DNA of 12,305 nucleotides, taken from the NCBI GenBank assembly GCA_038222915.1, contig JBBRHH010000129.1:1-12305 (forward strand), written 5' to 3'. The translations under genes were made by a program, and so were the position numbers. This document shows positions 1-5,934 of the stretch, in pieces (within the stretch, counting starts at the first letter, position 1; each line of letters begins with the position of its first letter). The notes beneath the pieces are model-generated. The model searched no databases and was not told where the DNA came from. It saw only the letters and a list, made by a program, of their open reading frames with translations. The stretch comes from JBBRHH01 sp038222915. GTDB taxonomy: Bacteria; Planctomycetota; Phycisphaerae; Tepidisphaerales; Tepidisphaeraceae.

Positions 1-1
1 T

Positions 2-1735
2 ATGAAAATCAGTTTGACCGCGTCCCTGATCGTGTTGGTGAGTTTGTCGACCCTGGGCGCGGCAGACTCTGTGTCGCCGGCACCCGAGCACCCCGTTGGC
101 GACATTACGTTCAGCCCCTTCGGCATCGGCAGTTGCTACACCAACAATCGATCGGCCAAGGACAACGCACGCTGGATTCCGCAGATGGCGGCGATCGGGC
201 TGCATATTCTGCGCACACCAGAAACGGGCTGGGGACCTCTTGAACCGCAGGAAGGCAAGTTCAACTGGGACGATCTGGATGCGCAGATCAAGCAGCTCGA
301 TGAACAGCAATTCACGTTCGGGGCGATCCTGGCCGGAAACGCGCAATGGAATAAAAAGGACAAGCCCGGATATCTGCCGGTGAATAATCTTCCGGGCTGG
401 TCGAACTACGTGACTGAACTGGTCAAACACCTCAATGGCAAAGCCAGATACTTTGAGGTGTGGAATGAGCCGCCCAACTTTATCGGCAAAGGCCAGACGG
501 CATCCGACTACGCGAAGATTGTGGTAAGCGCCTATGACGCGGCGCATGCCGCCGATCCGAAGTGTCTAGCTGGGCTCTGCGCGAAGTCGGTGCATGTGAA
601 TTGGCTGGAGCAGACGATCAAAGCCGGGGCGAAGGATCATTTTGATTACATCGTGCTGCACCCGTACGAGGTGCTCGGCGTCGCGGTCGGGCATGTGAAC
701 GCCGAGACCGTCTACATGAACATCGTGCCGACGGTGCGGAAGATGCTGGCGGCGCAAAACCCGGAGAAGGCCAACGTCCCGATCATTTTCACCGAGCTTG
801 GATTTGACGCCGGCAAAGGTGCGGCGCGGCCGGCGCAGAGCCTTGTGAAAGCTTACACAATGGGCATTGCGCAGGGCGTCGCCTGCATTCAATGGTTTGA
901 AGGAATGGACGGAGACAGCGGGCCGATGGGATTGATCGATGGGAAAGGCAAGCCCCGCCCGGCCTACATCGCCTTGGGGAAAATGATCGAGCACATGGGC
1001 CAGCGCCCGACGTATCTGGGTTGGACGTTGTCGAATGAAAAAGATCTCGGGTTCGTCTTTCAGGGCGCCAAGGGCAATGTGTTGATCACCTGGGCTCCGG
1101 TGGGCGGGACGGACACATTGAAGTTTGCGGAGGCCGTGCAGATCGTCGATCCGATCACCGGGAAGACTACGTCGGCCGATTCGGTCGCGCTGACCAACTC
1201 GCCGGTAATGATTCTGGGCGTGGCCGACAACGTGGTCGCGGATGCGAAGGCCAACAAGTCAAAGGCGCTGCCATGGGGCGGCGACTACACCAGCGCGGAA
1301 TCCGTCTCCGTCACGTTCGGAACAAACAACGTCGAGAAAGGACTGCACACGCAGTCGGCCGAGACCATCGCGAAGGACGTATTGGCCTACGGTGGCTCTG
1401 CCCGCTCCGGCGGCGTGCCTGGCGGGAACGTCTTCATGGTTGACCCTGGGTTCCTCTCGTACGCCGCGACTCCTTTTGAGGTCAGCATCGTCGTCCGACG
1501 CAACGAGGCGAACGACAACGCCGGCTTCAAGTTCGTCTACGAATCCACCACCGGCTACAAAAACTTCGGCTGGTACACCGTGCCCGACAACAAAGAGTGG
1601 CACACCATCAAGTGGAAAGTGACAGACGCCCAGTTTGTCAGCATGTGGGGCTACAACTTTGCCCTCGACTCGGATGGCAATCAGTACAACAAGTACGACA
1701 TCCAGAGCGTGACGGTGACCAAGCTCGCGAAATAG
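2..1735 (+). CDS. Secreted glycoside hydrolase, clan GH-A (GH39/GH5-like), with C-terminal accessory module
   Basis: Probably an exported retaining glycosidase acting on plant or algal polysaccharide; substrate unknown. Residues 1-21 form a signal peptide (MK start, hydrophobic core, LGAA before DS). Residues about 37-340 read as a (beta/alpha)8 barrel. FEVWNEPPN has Asn155-Glu156, the usual acid/base pair after strand 4, and IIFTELGFD has Glu265, the expected nucleophile after strand 7. The spacing and the WGPLEPQEGKFNWDDLD segment resemble GH39, GH5 and related families; I cannot choose between them. Residues about 340-415 look like a small beta domain. Residues 425-577 look like a separate beta-sandwich, possibly carbohydrate-binding, with many aromatics near the end (WYTV, WHTIKW, MWGYNF). 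The ATG is at the window edge, so its ribosome site cannot be seen and a longer N-terminus is not excluded, although the signal peptide argues for this start. It converges on the ROK gene with no clear terminator between. Confidence 0.85.
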   Translation: MKISLTASLIVLVSLSTLGAADSVSPAPEHPVGDITFSPFGIGSCYTNNRSAKDNARWIPQMAAIGLHILRTPETGWGPLEPQEGKFNWDDLDAQIKQLDEQQFTFGAILAGNAQWNKKDKPGYLPVNNLPGWSNYVTELVKHLNGKARYFEVWNEPPNFIGKGQTASDYAKIVVSAYDAAHAADPKCLAGLCAKSVHVNWLEQTIKAGAKDHFDYIVLHPYEVLGVAVGHVNAETVYMNIVPTVRKMLAAQNPEKANVPIIFTELGFDAGKGAARPAQSLVKAYTMGIAQGVACIQWFEGMDGDSGPMGLIDGKGKPRPAYIALGKMIEHMGQRPTYLGWTLSNEKDLGFVFQGAKGNVLITWAPVGGTDTLKFAEAVQIVDPITGKTTSADSVALTNSPVMILGVADNVVADAKANKSKALPWGGDYTSAESVSVTFGTNNVEKGLHTQSAETIAKDVLAYGGSARSGGVPGGNVFMVDPGFLSYAATPFEVSIVVRRNEANDNAGFKFVYESTTGYKNFGWYTVPDNKEWHTIKWKVTDAQFVSMWGYNFALDSDGNQYNKYDIQSVTVTKLAK

Positions 1736-1797
1736 AAGCTGCGATAGACACCGATAAATTTCCGGCTTCCGGCCTCTGGGAATCCGTCAGACAGAGC

Positions 1798-2763
1798 CTA
1801 GTCGCGGTCGGGCGGCGCGTGATGGCGGGCGGCGAGGGCGATTGCGCCGTGGACTACCATTTCTTCGCCGAGCTGGGCGGGGACGATTTCGGTGAGGTCT
1901 TTGAAGGGCTTGAAGACCTGGTTGTCCACCATTTGGCGGAGGGGTTGGAAGAGGAGTTTTTCGCCTATTAGGGAGACTCCGCCGCCGATGATGATTCTTT
2001 TGGGGCAGAGGAGGACGATGACCTGGCAGATGGCCTGGGCGAGGGCGGAGATGGCGCGGTGGAGTACGGATTGGGCGAATGGGTCGTTGGACTGGGCGGC
2101 GGTTGCTACGTCCTGGGTGGTGAGGTTTTTGAAATTCGGGGAGAAGGATTGGAGGGATGAGGGTGCACCGGCGGCGAGTTTTTCGCGGGCGTATTTTTGG
2201 ATGGCCCAGCCAGAGGCGAAATGTTCGAGGATGTCTTGTTGCCAGAGGCCGTCGGATTTCTGGGTGATGAGGAGGTGGCCTACTTCGGTTGCGCCTTTGC
2301 CTGCGCCGGTGTAGATCTGGCCGTCGACGATGAGGCCGCCGACTATGACTGAGCCGATGGTGATGTAGAGGACGGGGGAGAGGCCGTGGCCTGCGCCGTA
2401 GAGGGCTTCGGCGAGGCCGGCGAGATCGGCGTCGTTGCCGAGGACTACGGGGAAGTTCAGCATTTCGCTGACCCACTGGGCGAGGGGGAAGTCGTCCCAT
2501 CCTGGGATTTGATGGGATCGGATGATACGTTGCGCGACGGAATCGACGGGGCCGCCGAAGCCGATGCCGACGGCGCGAACCTGCTCGCGGGGAATGTTGC
2601 TTTTGGCGAGGAGCTCGGGGACGGCGTGCTGGATCTGGGCGCGGATACCTTCGGGGCCCGCGGCTACATCCACGTTGCCGCGCCAGAGCGAAGTGAGGAC
2701 TCCGTCAGCGCGGCCTATGCCGAGCTGAAGCTTCGTGCCGCCTATTTCGATTCCGATGAACAT
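1798..2763 (-). CDS. ROK-family sugar kinase/glucokinase-like protein without the zinc motif
   Basis: Predicted cytoplasmic sugar kinase (ATP + hexose or amino sugar to sugar 6-phosphate) of the ROK family; sugar unknown. The N-terminal IGIEIGGTKLQLGIG (residues 3-17) is the ATPase phosphate-1 loop. GNDADLAGLAEALYG carries Asp111, the expected catalytic base. EVGHL gives Glu160 and His163, the usual sugar-binding pair. IIIGGGVSLIGEKL (257-270) is the adenosine-side motif. Two features are atypical. The common GTGIGGG stretch is GSVIVGG (137-143), and the CxCGxxGCxE zinc motif after the His is absent: the region reads GLWQQDILEHFASGWAI with no cysteine. The 321-residue length is normal for ROK kinases. 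The start is fixed by the MFIGIEIGGTK opening. There is no Shine-Dalgarno site; a 7-bp tandem repeat fills the 29 bases before the ATG. It is the second gene after the SIS isomerase, so co-transcription is likely. Confidence 0.88.
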   Translation of the reverse strand: MFIGIEIGGTKLQLGIGRADGVLTSLWRGNVDVAAGPEGIRAQIQHAVPELLAKSNIPREQVRAVGIGFGGPVDSVAQRIIRSHQIPGWDDFPLAQWVSEMLNFPVVLGNDADLAGLAEALYGAGHGLSPVLYITIGSVIVGGLIVDGQIYTGAGKGATEVGHLLITQKSDGLWQQDILEHFASGWAIQKYAREKLAAGAPSSLQSFSPNFKNLTTQDVATAAQSNDPFAQSVLHRAISALAQAICQVIVLLCPKRIIIGGGVSLIGEKLLFQPLRQMVDNQVFKPFKDLTEIVPAQLGEEMVVHGAIALAARHHAPPDRD

Positions 2764-2764
2764 G

Positions 2765-2792
2765 AGACTCGAAACTTGAGACTTGAAACTTG
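2765..2792 (-). repeat. Four-copy 7-bp tandem repeat upstream of the ROK kinase start
   Basis: Read on the minus strand there are four successive heptamers: CAAGTTT, CAAGTCT, CAAGTTT, CGAGTCT. Units 1 and 3 are identical; units 2 and 4 differ at one base. The array ends 1 bp before the kinase ATG, where a ribosome site would normally lie, and no purine-rich site is visible there. It may be a degenerate member of a dispersed intergenic heptamer repeat; this one window cannot show dispersal. Confidence 0.7.
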
Positions 2793-2809
2793 CAGTTCGG
2801 CGCTTCCCT

Positions 2810-3400
2810 TTAGAGGGAAATTCTTCTGTGCATGTCGTCTACGATCCAGTGGAAGGCGGCGAGGTGGACGGATTCTACTATTCCCATGTCGTCGAGTGGG
2901 ACGTGGAGGCATTGTTTGGAGAGTTTGCGGAGTTGGCCGCCGTCGAAGCCGGTGCAGCCGAAGGTTTTTACGCCGTTGTTGTTGGCCCAGTCGACGGCGC
3001 GGAGGATGTTGGGGCTGTTGCCCGAGCCGCTGATGGCGATGAGGAGATCGCCCGGGGTGTGGAGGTTTTTCAGCTGCTCGACGAAGACGCGATCGAACCC
3101 TTCGTCGTTGCCCCAGGCGAGGATGTAGGGCGTGTTGTCGGTGAGGCTGAGGACGCGGAGGCGCTTCTTTTTGTCGTTGTCGAAGTCCTTGCGGAGGAGG
3201 GTGCCCTTGCCGAGGTCTTCGCAGAAGTGGGAGGCGTTGGAGCCGCTGCCGCCGTTGCCGCAGATGAAAACGATGCGGCCGTTTTCGTAGCAGTCGTTGA
3301 TCGCTTCGGAGAGGGCCTGGACCTCGGCGAAATCGATGCGCAAGAGTTCCTGTCCAACACGTTCCAAAAATGGCTGAACGTCGAGCTTGGCTCCGAGCAT
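2810..3400 (-). CDS. SIS-domain sugar-phosphate isomerase, GmhA-like
   Basis: A 196-residue cytoplasmic SIS-fold protein that most resembles phosphoheptose isomerase (sedoheptulose 7-phosphate to D-glycero-D-manno-heptose 7-phosphate, the first step of heptose synthesis). Motifs in order: FICGNGGSGSNASHFCEDL (46-63) corresponds to the GNGGSA.D..HFA.EL phosphate loop and includes acidic Glu61-Asp62 near the expected catalytic Glu. IAISGSGNSPNIL (121-133) is the second Ser-rich phosphate motif. GCTGFDGGQL (148-157) is the GxxGG segment. ESVHLAAFH (176-184) matches the C-terminal H...H region that holds the catalytic His. Length and order fit GmhA, but DiaA-like or other SIS proteins share them, so no symbol is given. 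The start has a good ribosome site (GGAG at 3408-3411 on the complement, 7 bp away). It is first in a probable operon with the ROK kinase; isomerase plus kinase suggests a short sugar-phosphate route. Confidence 0.85.
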   Translation of the reverse strand: MLGAKLDVQPFLERVGQELLRIDFAEVQALSEAINDCYENGRIVFICGNGGSGSNASHFCEDLGKGTLLRKDFDNDKKKRLRVLSLTDNTPYILAWGNDEGFDRVFVEQLKNLHTPGDLLIAISGSGNSPNILRAVDWANNNGVKTFGCTGFDGGQLRKLSKQCLHVPLDDMGIVESVHLAAFHWIVDDMHRRISL

Positions 3401-3407
3401 TGCGGGT

Positions 3408-3411
3408 CTCC
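3408..3411 (-). promoter_or_regulatory. Ribosome binding site of the SIS isomerase
   Basis: GGAG on the minus strand, 7 bases before the ATG at 3400. It supports this start and contrasts with the downstream ROK gene, which has none. Confidence 0.65.
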
Positions 3412-3520
3412 GGGTAATCGGGGTTTAAAGATGTCGAAGGGGTGGAATGTAACGCAAGAGGGAGGCCGGGGGCAACTCAATCGTCGGGATCTGGAATGGA
3501 GATGCGGGTAGGATGTGGGG

Positions 3521-4054
3521 ATGATGCAGATTTGGCGTTGGGCGGGACATGTCGCCGCTGGGTTGGCCGGGCTGGTGCTGCTGGCGACGGCCGTCCTGTG
3601 GGTGAGGAGTTATCGTGTTACGGACACATGGTGGGCGTGGAATCACAGGTGGGGTGTGCGCGTGGAATCGGGCGTGGGGCGCGTCGCTGTTGTGGTGGAG
3701 AAGCTGAGTCCGTGGAACACGTTCCCGGCTTCTGGGTTCAGGCATGATTGGCTGCGGGCGCATGCGCAACTTGATGATGTGCGGCCGACTGGTTCGGTGG
3801 CGTATTGGCGCTGGGGCGGGTTTGGGTTTGCGAACGGGGGTGCACCGCTGATGGGGTGGCGCATGTTTGTGTTTCCGTATTGGCTGGCGTGTGTTGCGTT
3901 GGGCGGGGTTGTGTTGTTGCGGGTCGGGTTTGCGCGGCGGCGTGGGCATGGGAGGAAGGGTGAGATGATTTGCGTGGGGTGCGGGTATGACCTGCGGGCT
4001 ACGCCGGAACGTTGTCCGGAATGTGGGAAGGCGACCGGCGCTGCCAACCCCTGA
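3521..4054 (+). CDS. Small membrane protein with C-terminal four-cysteine zinc ribbon (Planctomycete-type)
   Basis: A 177-residue protein of unknown function. There are two hydrophobic segments, at about 10-28 and 116-135, leaving a loop of about 85 residues rich in Trp, Arg and Gly (RVTDTWWAWNHRWGVRVESG). After the second segment comes a basic stretch (RVGFARRRGHGRKGE) and then a zinc-ribbon-like tail, CVGCGYDLRATPERCPECG, with Cys151, 154, 165 and 168. The positive charges suggest the tail is cytoplasmic. From memory, tails reading CGYDLR.TP.RCPECG recur in many Planctomycetota proteins of this size, often next to a short membrane region; their role is not known to me. Start choice: ATG 3521 has AGGA at 3510-3513 (7 bp spacing), better than GTG 3515 (1 bp) or ATG 3524 (10 bp). 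It diverges from the SIS isomerase and converges, with a 10-bp gap, on the parDE remnant. Confidence 0.8.
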   Translation: MMQIWRWAGHVAAGLAGLVLLATAVLWVRSYRVTDTWWAWNHRWGVRVESGVGRVAVVVEKLSPWNTFPASGFRHDWLRAHAQLDDVRPTGSVAYWRWGGFGFANGGAPLMGWRMFVFPYWLACVALGGVVLLRVGFARRRGHGRKGEMICVGCGYDLRATPERCPECGKATGAANP

Positions 4055-4064
4055 TTGCGGTTCA

Positions 4065-4356
4065 TTAAAACAAAGCACGAAAGTTTCTTGCGCCATGCAC
4101 GACGCGTACAACGGTTAACGATTTCGCACTCCAGCGATACGCGATGACATAAGAATAAACCTTCCAGAACCGCAGTCGCGCGTCCTTCACTTCGGATCTT
4201 GGATGGCCAATATTAGGAAACACGGCCAACGTCTTTACCGCCGTTTCGAAGGCGTCAAGCACTCGATCCGCTGCAGCAACGTTGTCCCGCGCGATGTAAT
4301 CCCGGAGTTGATCCAGGTCATGGCCAGCACGTCGACTGACAATTACCTTTTCTCAT
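4065..4356 (-). pseudogene. parE: ParE/RelE-family toxin, frameshifted near the N-terminus
   Basis: ParE toxins are ribonuclease-fold proteins that poison gyrase and are neutralised by ParD. The intact downstream frame reads DLDQLRDYIARDN, ADRVLDAFETAVK, FPNIGHPRSEV and ends VVRVVHGARNFRALF, the standard layout of the plasmid-stabilisation ParE family. No ATG opens that frame: it runs back to the antitoxin TGA at 4355-4353. The antitoxin stop overlaps an ATG as ATGA (4356-4353), the usual coupled start, but this ATG's frame closes after 12 codons. Removing one A from the AAAA run at 4351-4348 would give a 96-residue product starting MRKVIVSRRAGHDL, a normal ParE length. So either the gene is broken by a 1-base insertion, the assembly has an indel, or a +1 shift is used. 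The only ordinary in-frame start is GTG at 4262, giving 65 residues without the first helix, probably inactive. Confidence 0.75.
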
Positions 4357-4616
4357 CCACCCCTGCTGCGTTGGTCGGCGTTCTTTTGGCGCAATTGCCG
4401 AAATAGTTCGTCAGCGTCAATGGTGCCTTCGCATTCGATACTCCTCTCCCCTTCCGCAATCAGAGCATCCAACTCGCCGGGCTCGAACTGATCTTCAGGC
4501 GTCCGAGCGAGAGCCTGAAGGCCTGCGAGGACAACATCCTCCGCGGAGGCATAGTGACCTGTCTTGAGCTTCTGCTCAATAAACTTTTCCGCATCTGGCC
4601 CGAGCATAATGTTCAT
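4353..4616 (-). CDS. parD: ParD-like antitoxin (ribbon-helix-helix family)
   Basis: An 87-residue antitoxin. The opening MNIMLGPDAEKFIEQKLKTG followed by YASAEDVVLAGLQAL is the typical ParD N-terminal ribbon-helix-helix region: one strand, then G.Y.SA..VV..GL.. helices that dimerise and bind the operon's own operator. The acidic, helical C-terminus (about 46-87, including ELDALIAEGERSIECEGTIDADELF) is where family members wrap the toxin. The start is chosen at 4616 because GGAG lies 7 bases before it (4624-4627) and the family begins with this strand; the open frame continues upstream to 4751 but those residues do not look like ParD and would run through the promoter. The stop overlaps the toxin ATG as ATGA. 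Such operons are normally autorepressed by ParD. The antitoxin is intact although its toxin partner appears frameshifted. Confidence 0.82.
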   Translation of the reverse strand: MNIMLGPDAEKFIEQKLKTGHYASAEDVVLAGLQALARTPEDQFEPGELDALIAEGERSIECEGTIDADELFRQLRQKNADQRSRGG

Positions 4617-4637
4617 AGTCTTTCTCCGTATGTCCTC

Positions 4638-4646
4638 ATTATAGCA
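4638..4646 (-). promoter_or_regulatory. Extended -10 promoter of the parD-parE operon
   Basis: The minus strand reads TGCTATAAT, a perfect -10 hexamer (4643-4638) with the TGn extension, which can compensate for a poor -35. No good -35 is seen 15-18 bases upstream. It lies 21 bp before the parD ATG, leaving room for the GGAG ribosome site at 4624-4627. Confidence 0.5.
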
Positions 4647-4742
4647 CGTTTTGTCGATCAAACCCCCATAGTTGTGCCTCAATGAGCAGACAACCTGTTC
4701 TTGCGATAAGATGGATTTTGTCCAATTTTCGAAAGGGAAACC

Positions 4743-5882
4743 ATGGCGCATATTCTGTGTGTTTTGCTTGCCGTTTGTTTTTGTGTTGTGACGGCTTCGG
4801 CCGAGGTTCCGCAGCTAAAGTTTGAGAAACAGGTGCTCGATTCGAAGGTGAGCATTGGGTATGGGGTTGCGTTTGGGGATGTGGATGGGGATGGCAAGAT
4901 TGATGTTTTGATGGCCGATGCGAAGCAGTATGTGTGGTATCGGAATGGAGACTGGAAGAAGTTTGTGCTGGCCGAGAATGTGACGGCGCAGGACAACGTT
5001 TGTATTGCGGCGCGGGATATTGACGGGGATGGGAAAGTGGAGATTGCGGTTGGGGCGGCGTGGAATCCGGGGGATACGGTGAACAGCGGATCGGTGCACT
5101 ATCTGATTCGGCCGGCCGACCCGACGCAGAAGTGGGAGGTGGTGAATCTGCACCATGAGCCGACCGTCCATCGGATGGGGTGGGTGAAGACGGGTGAGAA
5201 GAAATTTGAGCTGGTGGTGGTGCCGCTGCATGGAGTTGGGAACAAGGGAGGTGAGGGGGAGGGTGTAAAGGTGCTGGCGTATGAGAGGCCGGAGAATCCG
5301 AAGGATGAGTGGAAGACGCGGGTGCTGGATGCTTCGATGCACATGACGCACAACTTTGCGGTGGTGCCGGTTGAGGGGTTGGAACAGTTGATCCTGGGCG
5401 GGAAGGAAGGGCTTCGGCCGCTGCTGGGGGCGCATACGGATTTGATGGTGTTGCCGGGCTGTCGTGGGGTGGGCGAAGTGCGAAAGTCGGGCGCCGGGCC
5501 GGGGTTTATTGCGACGATTGAGCCGATGCATGGGAACGACGTGGTGGTGTATTCGCAGACCGGGAATGACTGGAAGCGGCAGGTTCTGGATGGCGCGTTT
5601 AAGGAAGGGCATGCGCTGGGGGTTGGGGATTTGCTGGGATTAAAGCGCGATCAGGTGGTGGCCGGCTGGCGGAATCCGGATGCGGACAAGAAGGTGGGGA
5701 TCAAGCTGTTTGTGCCGACAGATGAAACGATGACCAAGTGGGAGACGCAGGTGATCGATGATAACATGGCGTGTGAGGATTTGAAGCTGGTGGATCTGGA
5801 TGGGGATGGGCGGCTGGACATCATTGCGTCGGGGCGCTCGACGCATGATCTGGTGATTTATTGGAATAAGACTGGGAAGTGA
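4743..5882 (+). CDS. Secreted FG-GAP/VCBS repeat beta-propeller-like protein
   Basis: A 379-residue exported protein of unknown activity. Residues 1-20 are a signal peptide (ILCVLLAVCFCVVTASA before EVPQ). Calcium-binding FG-GAP/VCBS loops are explicit at DVDGDGKID (46-54), DIDGDGKVE (92-100) and DLDGDGRLD (351-359). Between them, repeated blade-like segments appear, such as FELVVVPLHG, LEQLILGGKEG, DVVVYSQTG and GVGDLLGLKRDQVVAGWRNPD, with the acidic loops degenerated. The first two and the last repeat being best kept suggests a closed propeller of roughly seven blades. Some fungal and planctomycete proteins with this type of propeller are annotated as aldos-2-ulose dehydratase-like; the H-rich loops (MHMTHNF, PMHGNDVV, KEGHALGVGD) make that possible but not shown. 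The ATG has AAGGG at 4733-4737, 5 bp away. It diverges from parD and converges on the debranching enzyme. Confidence 0.82.
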   Translation: MAHILCVLLAVCFCVVTASAEVPQLKFEKQVLDSKVSIGYGVAFGDVDGDGKIDVLMADAKQYVWYRNGDWKKFVLAENVTAQDNVCIAARDIDGDGKVEIAVGAAWNPGDTVNSGSVHYLIRPADPTQKWEVVNLHHEPTVHRMGWVKTGEKKFELVVVPLHGVGNKGGEGEGVKVLAYERPENPKDEWKTRVLDASMHMTHNFAVVPVEGLEQLILGGKEGLRPLLGAHTDLMVLPGCRGVGEVRKSGAGPGFIATIEPMHGNDVVVYSQTGNDWKRQVLDGAFKEGHALGVGDLLGLKRDQVVAGWRNPDADKKVGIKLFVPTDETMTKWETQVIDDNMACEDLKLVDLDGDGRLDIIASGRSTHDLVIYWNKTGK

Positions 5883-5895
5883 AGGTCTGCGAAGA

Positions 5896-5913
5896 GGTCC
5901 GGCAAGCCGGACC
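5896..5913. terminator. Hairpin between convergent genes, candidate bidirectional terminator
   Basis: A perfect 7-bp GC-rich inverted repeat, GGTCCGG and CCGGACC, closes a CAAG tetraloop in the 52-bp gap between the FG-GAP stop and the debranching-enzyme stop. A weaker outer pairing, GGTCT (5884-5888) with AGACC (5920-5924), could extend it. There is no T-run on either strand, so intrinsic termination is uncertain. Confidence 0.4.
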
Positions 5914-5934
5914 CTGCCAAGACCGTTGGGTTTG

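Noticed and set aside
1787..2500. Second minus-strand open frame (237 residues) overlapping the ROK kinase
   Set aside because: It is Arg/Pro-rich with no family features and out of frame with a well-supported kinase.
2804..2819. Small inverted repeat (TTCCCT/AGGGAA) around the SIS isomerase stop
   Set aside because: A 6-bp stem with only moderate GC, no T-run, and placed inside a probable operon; too weak to call a terminator.
2783..3511. Long plus-strand open frame (242 residues) opposite the SIS isomerase
   Set aside because: It is a low-complexity Val/Ala/Glu-rich translation lying antisense to a gene with clear SIS motifs; it follows from codon bias and G-rich skew.
4065..4616. Toxin-antitoxin module as part of a larger mobile or defence island
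   Set aside because: No transposase, integrase, terminal repeats or other defence genes flank it; the neighbours are ordinary chromosomal genes.
4617..4751. Longer N-terminus for the ParD antitoxin (start at 4751)
   Set aside because: The extra residues do not resemble ParD, would span the TATAAT promoter, and the start at 4616 has GGAG at proper spacing.
4815..5612. Minus-strand open frame (265 residues) opposite the FG-GAP gene
   Set aside because: His/Arg/Pro/Leu-rich shadow; the opposite strand has a signal peptide and calcium-binding repeats.
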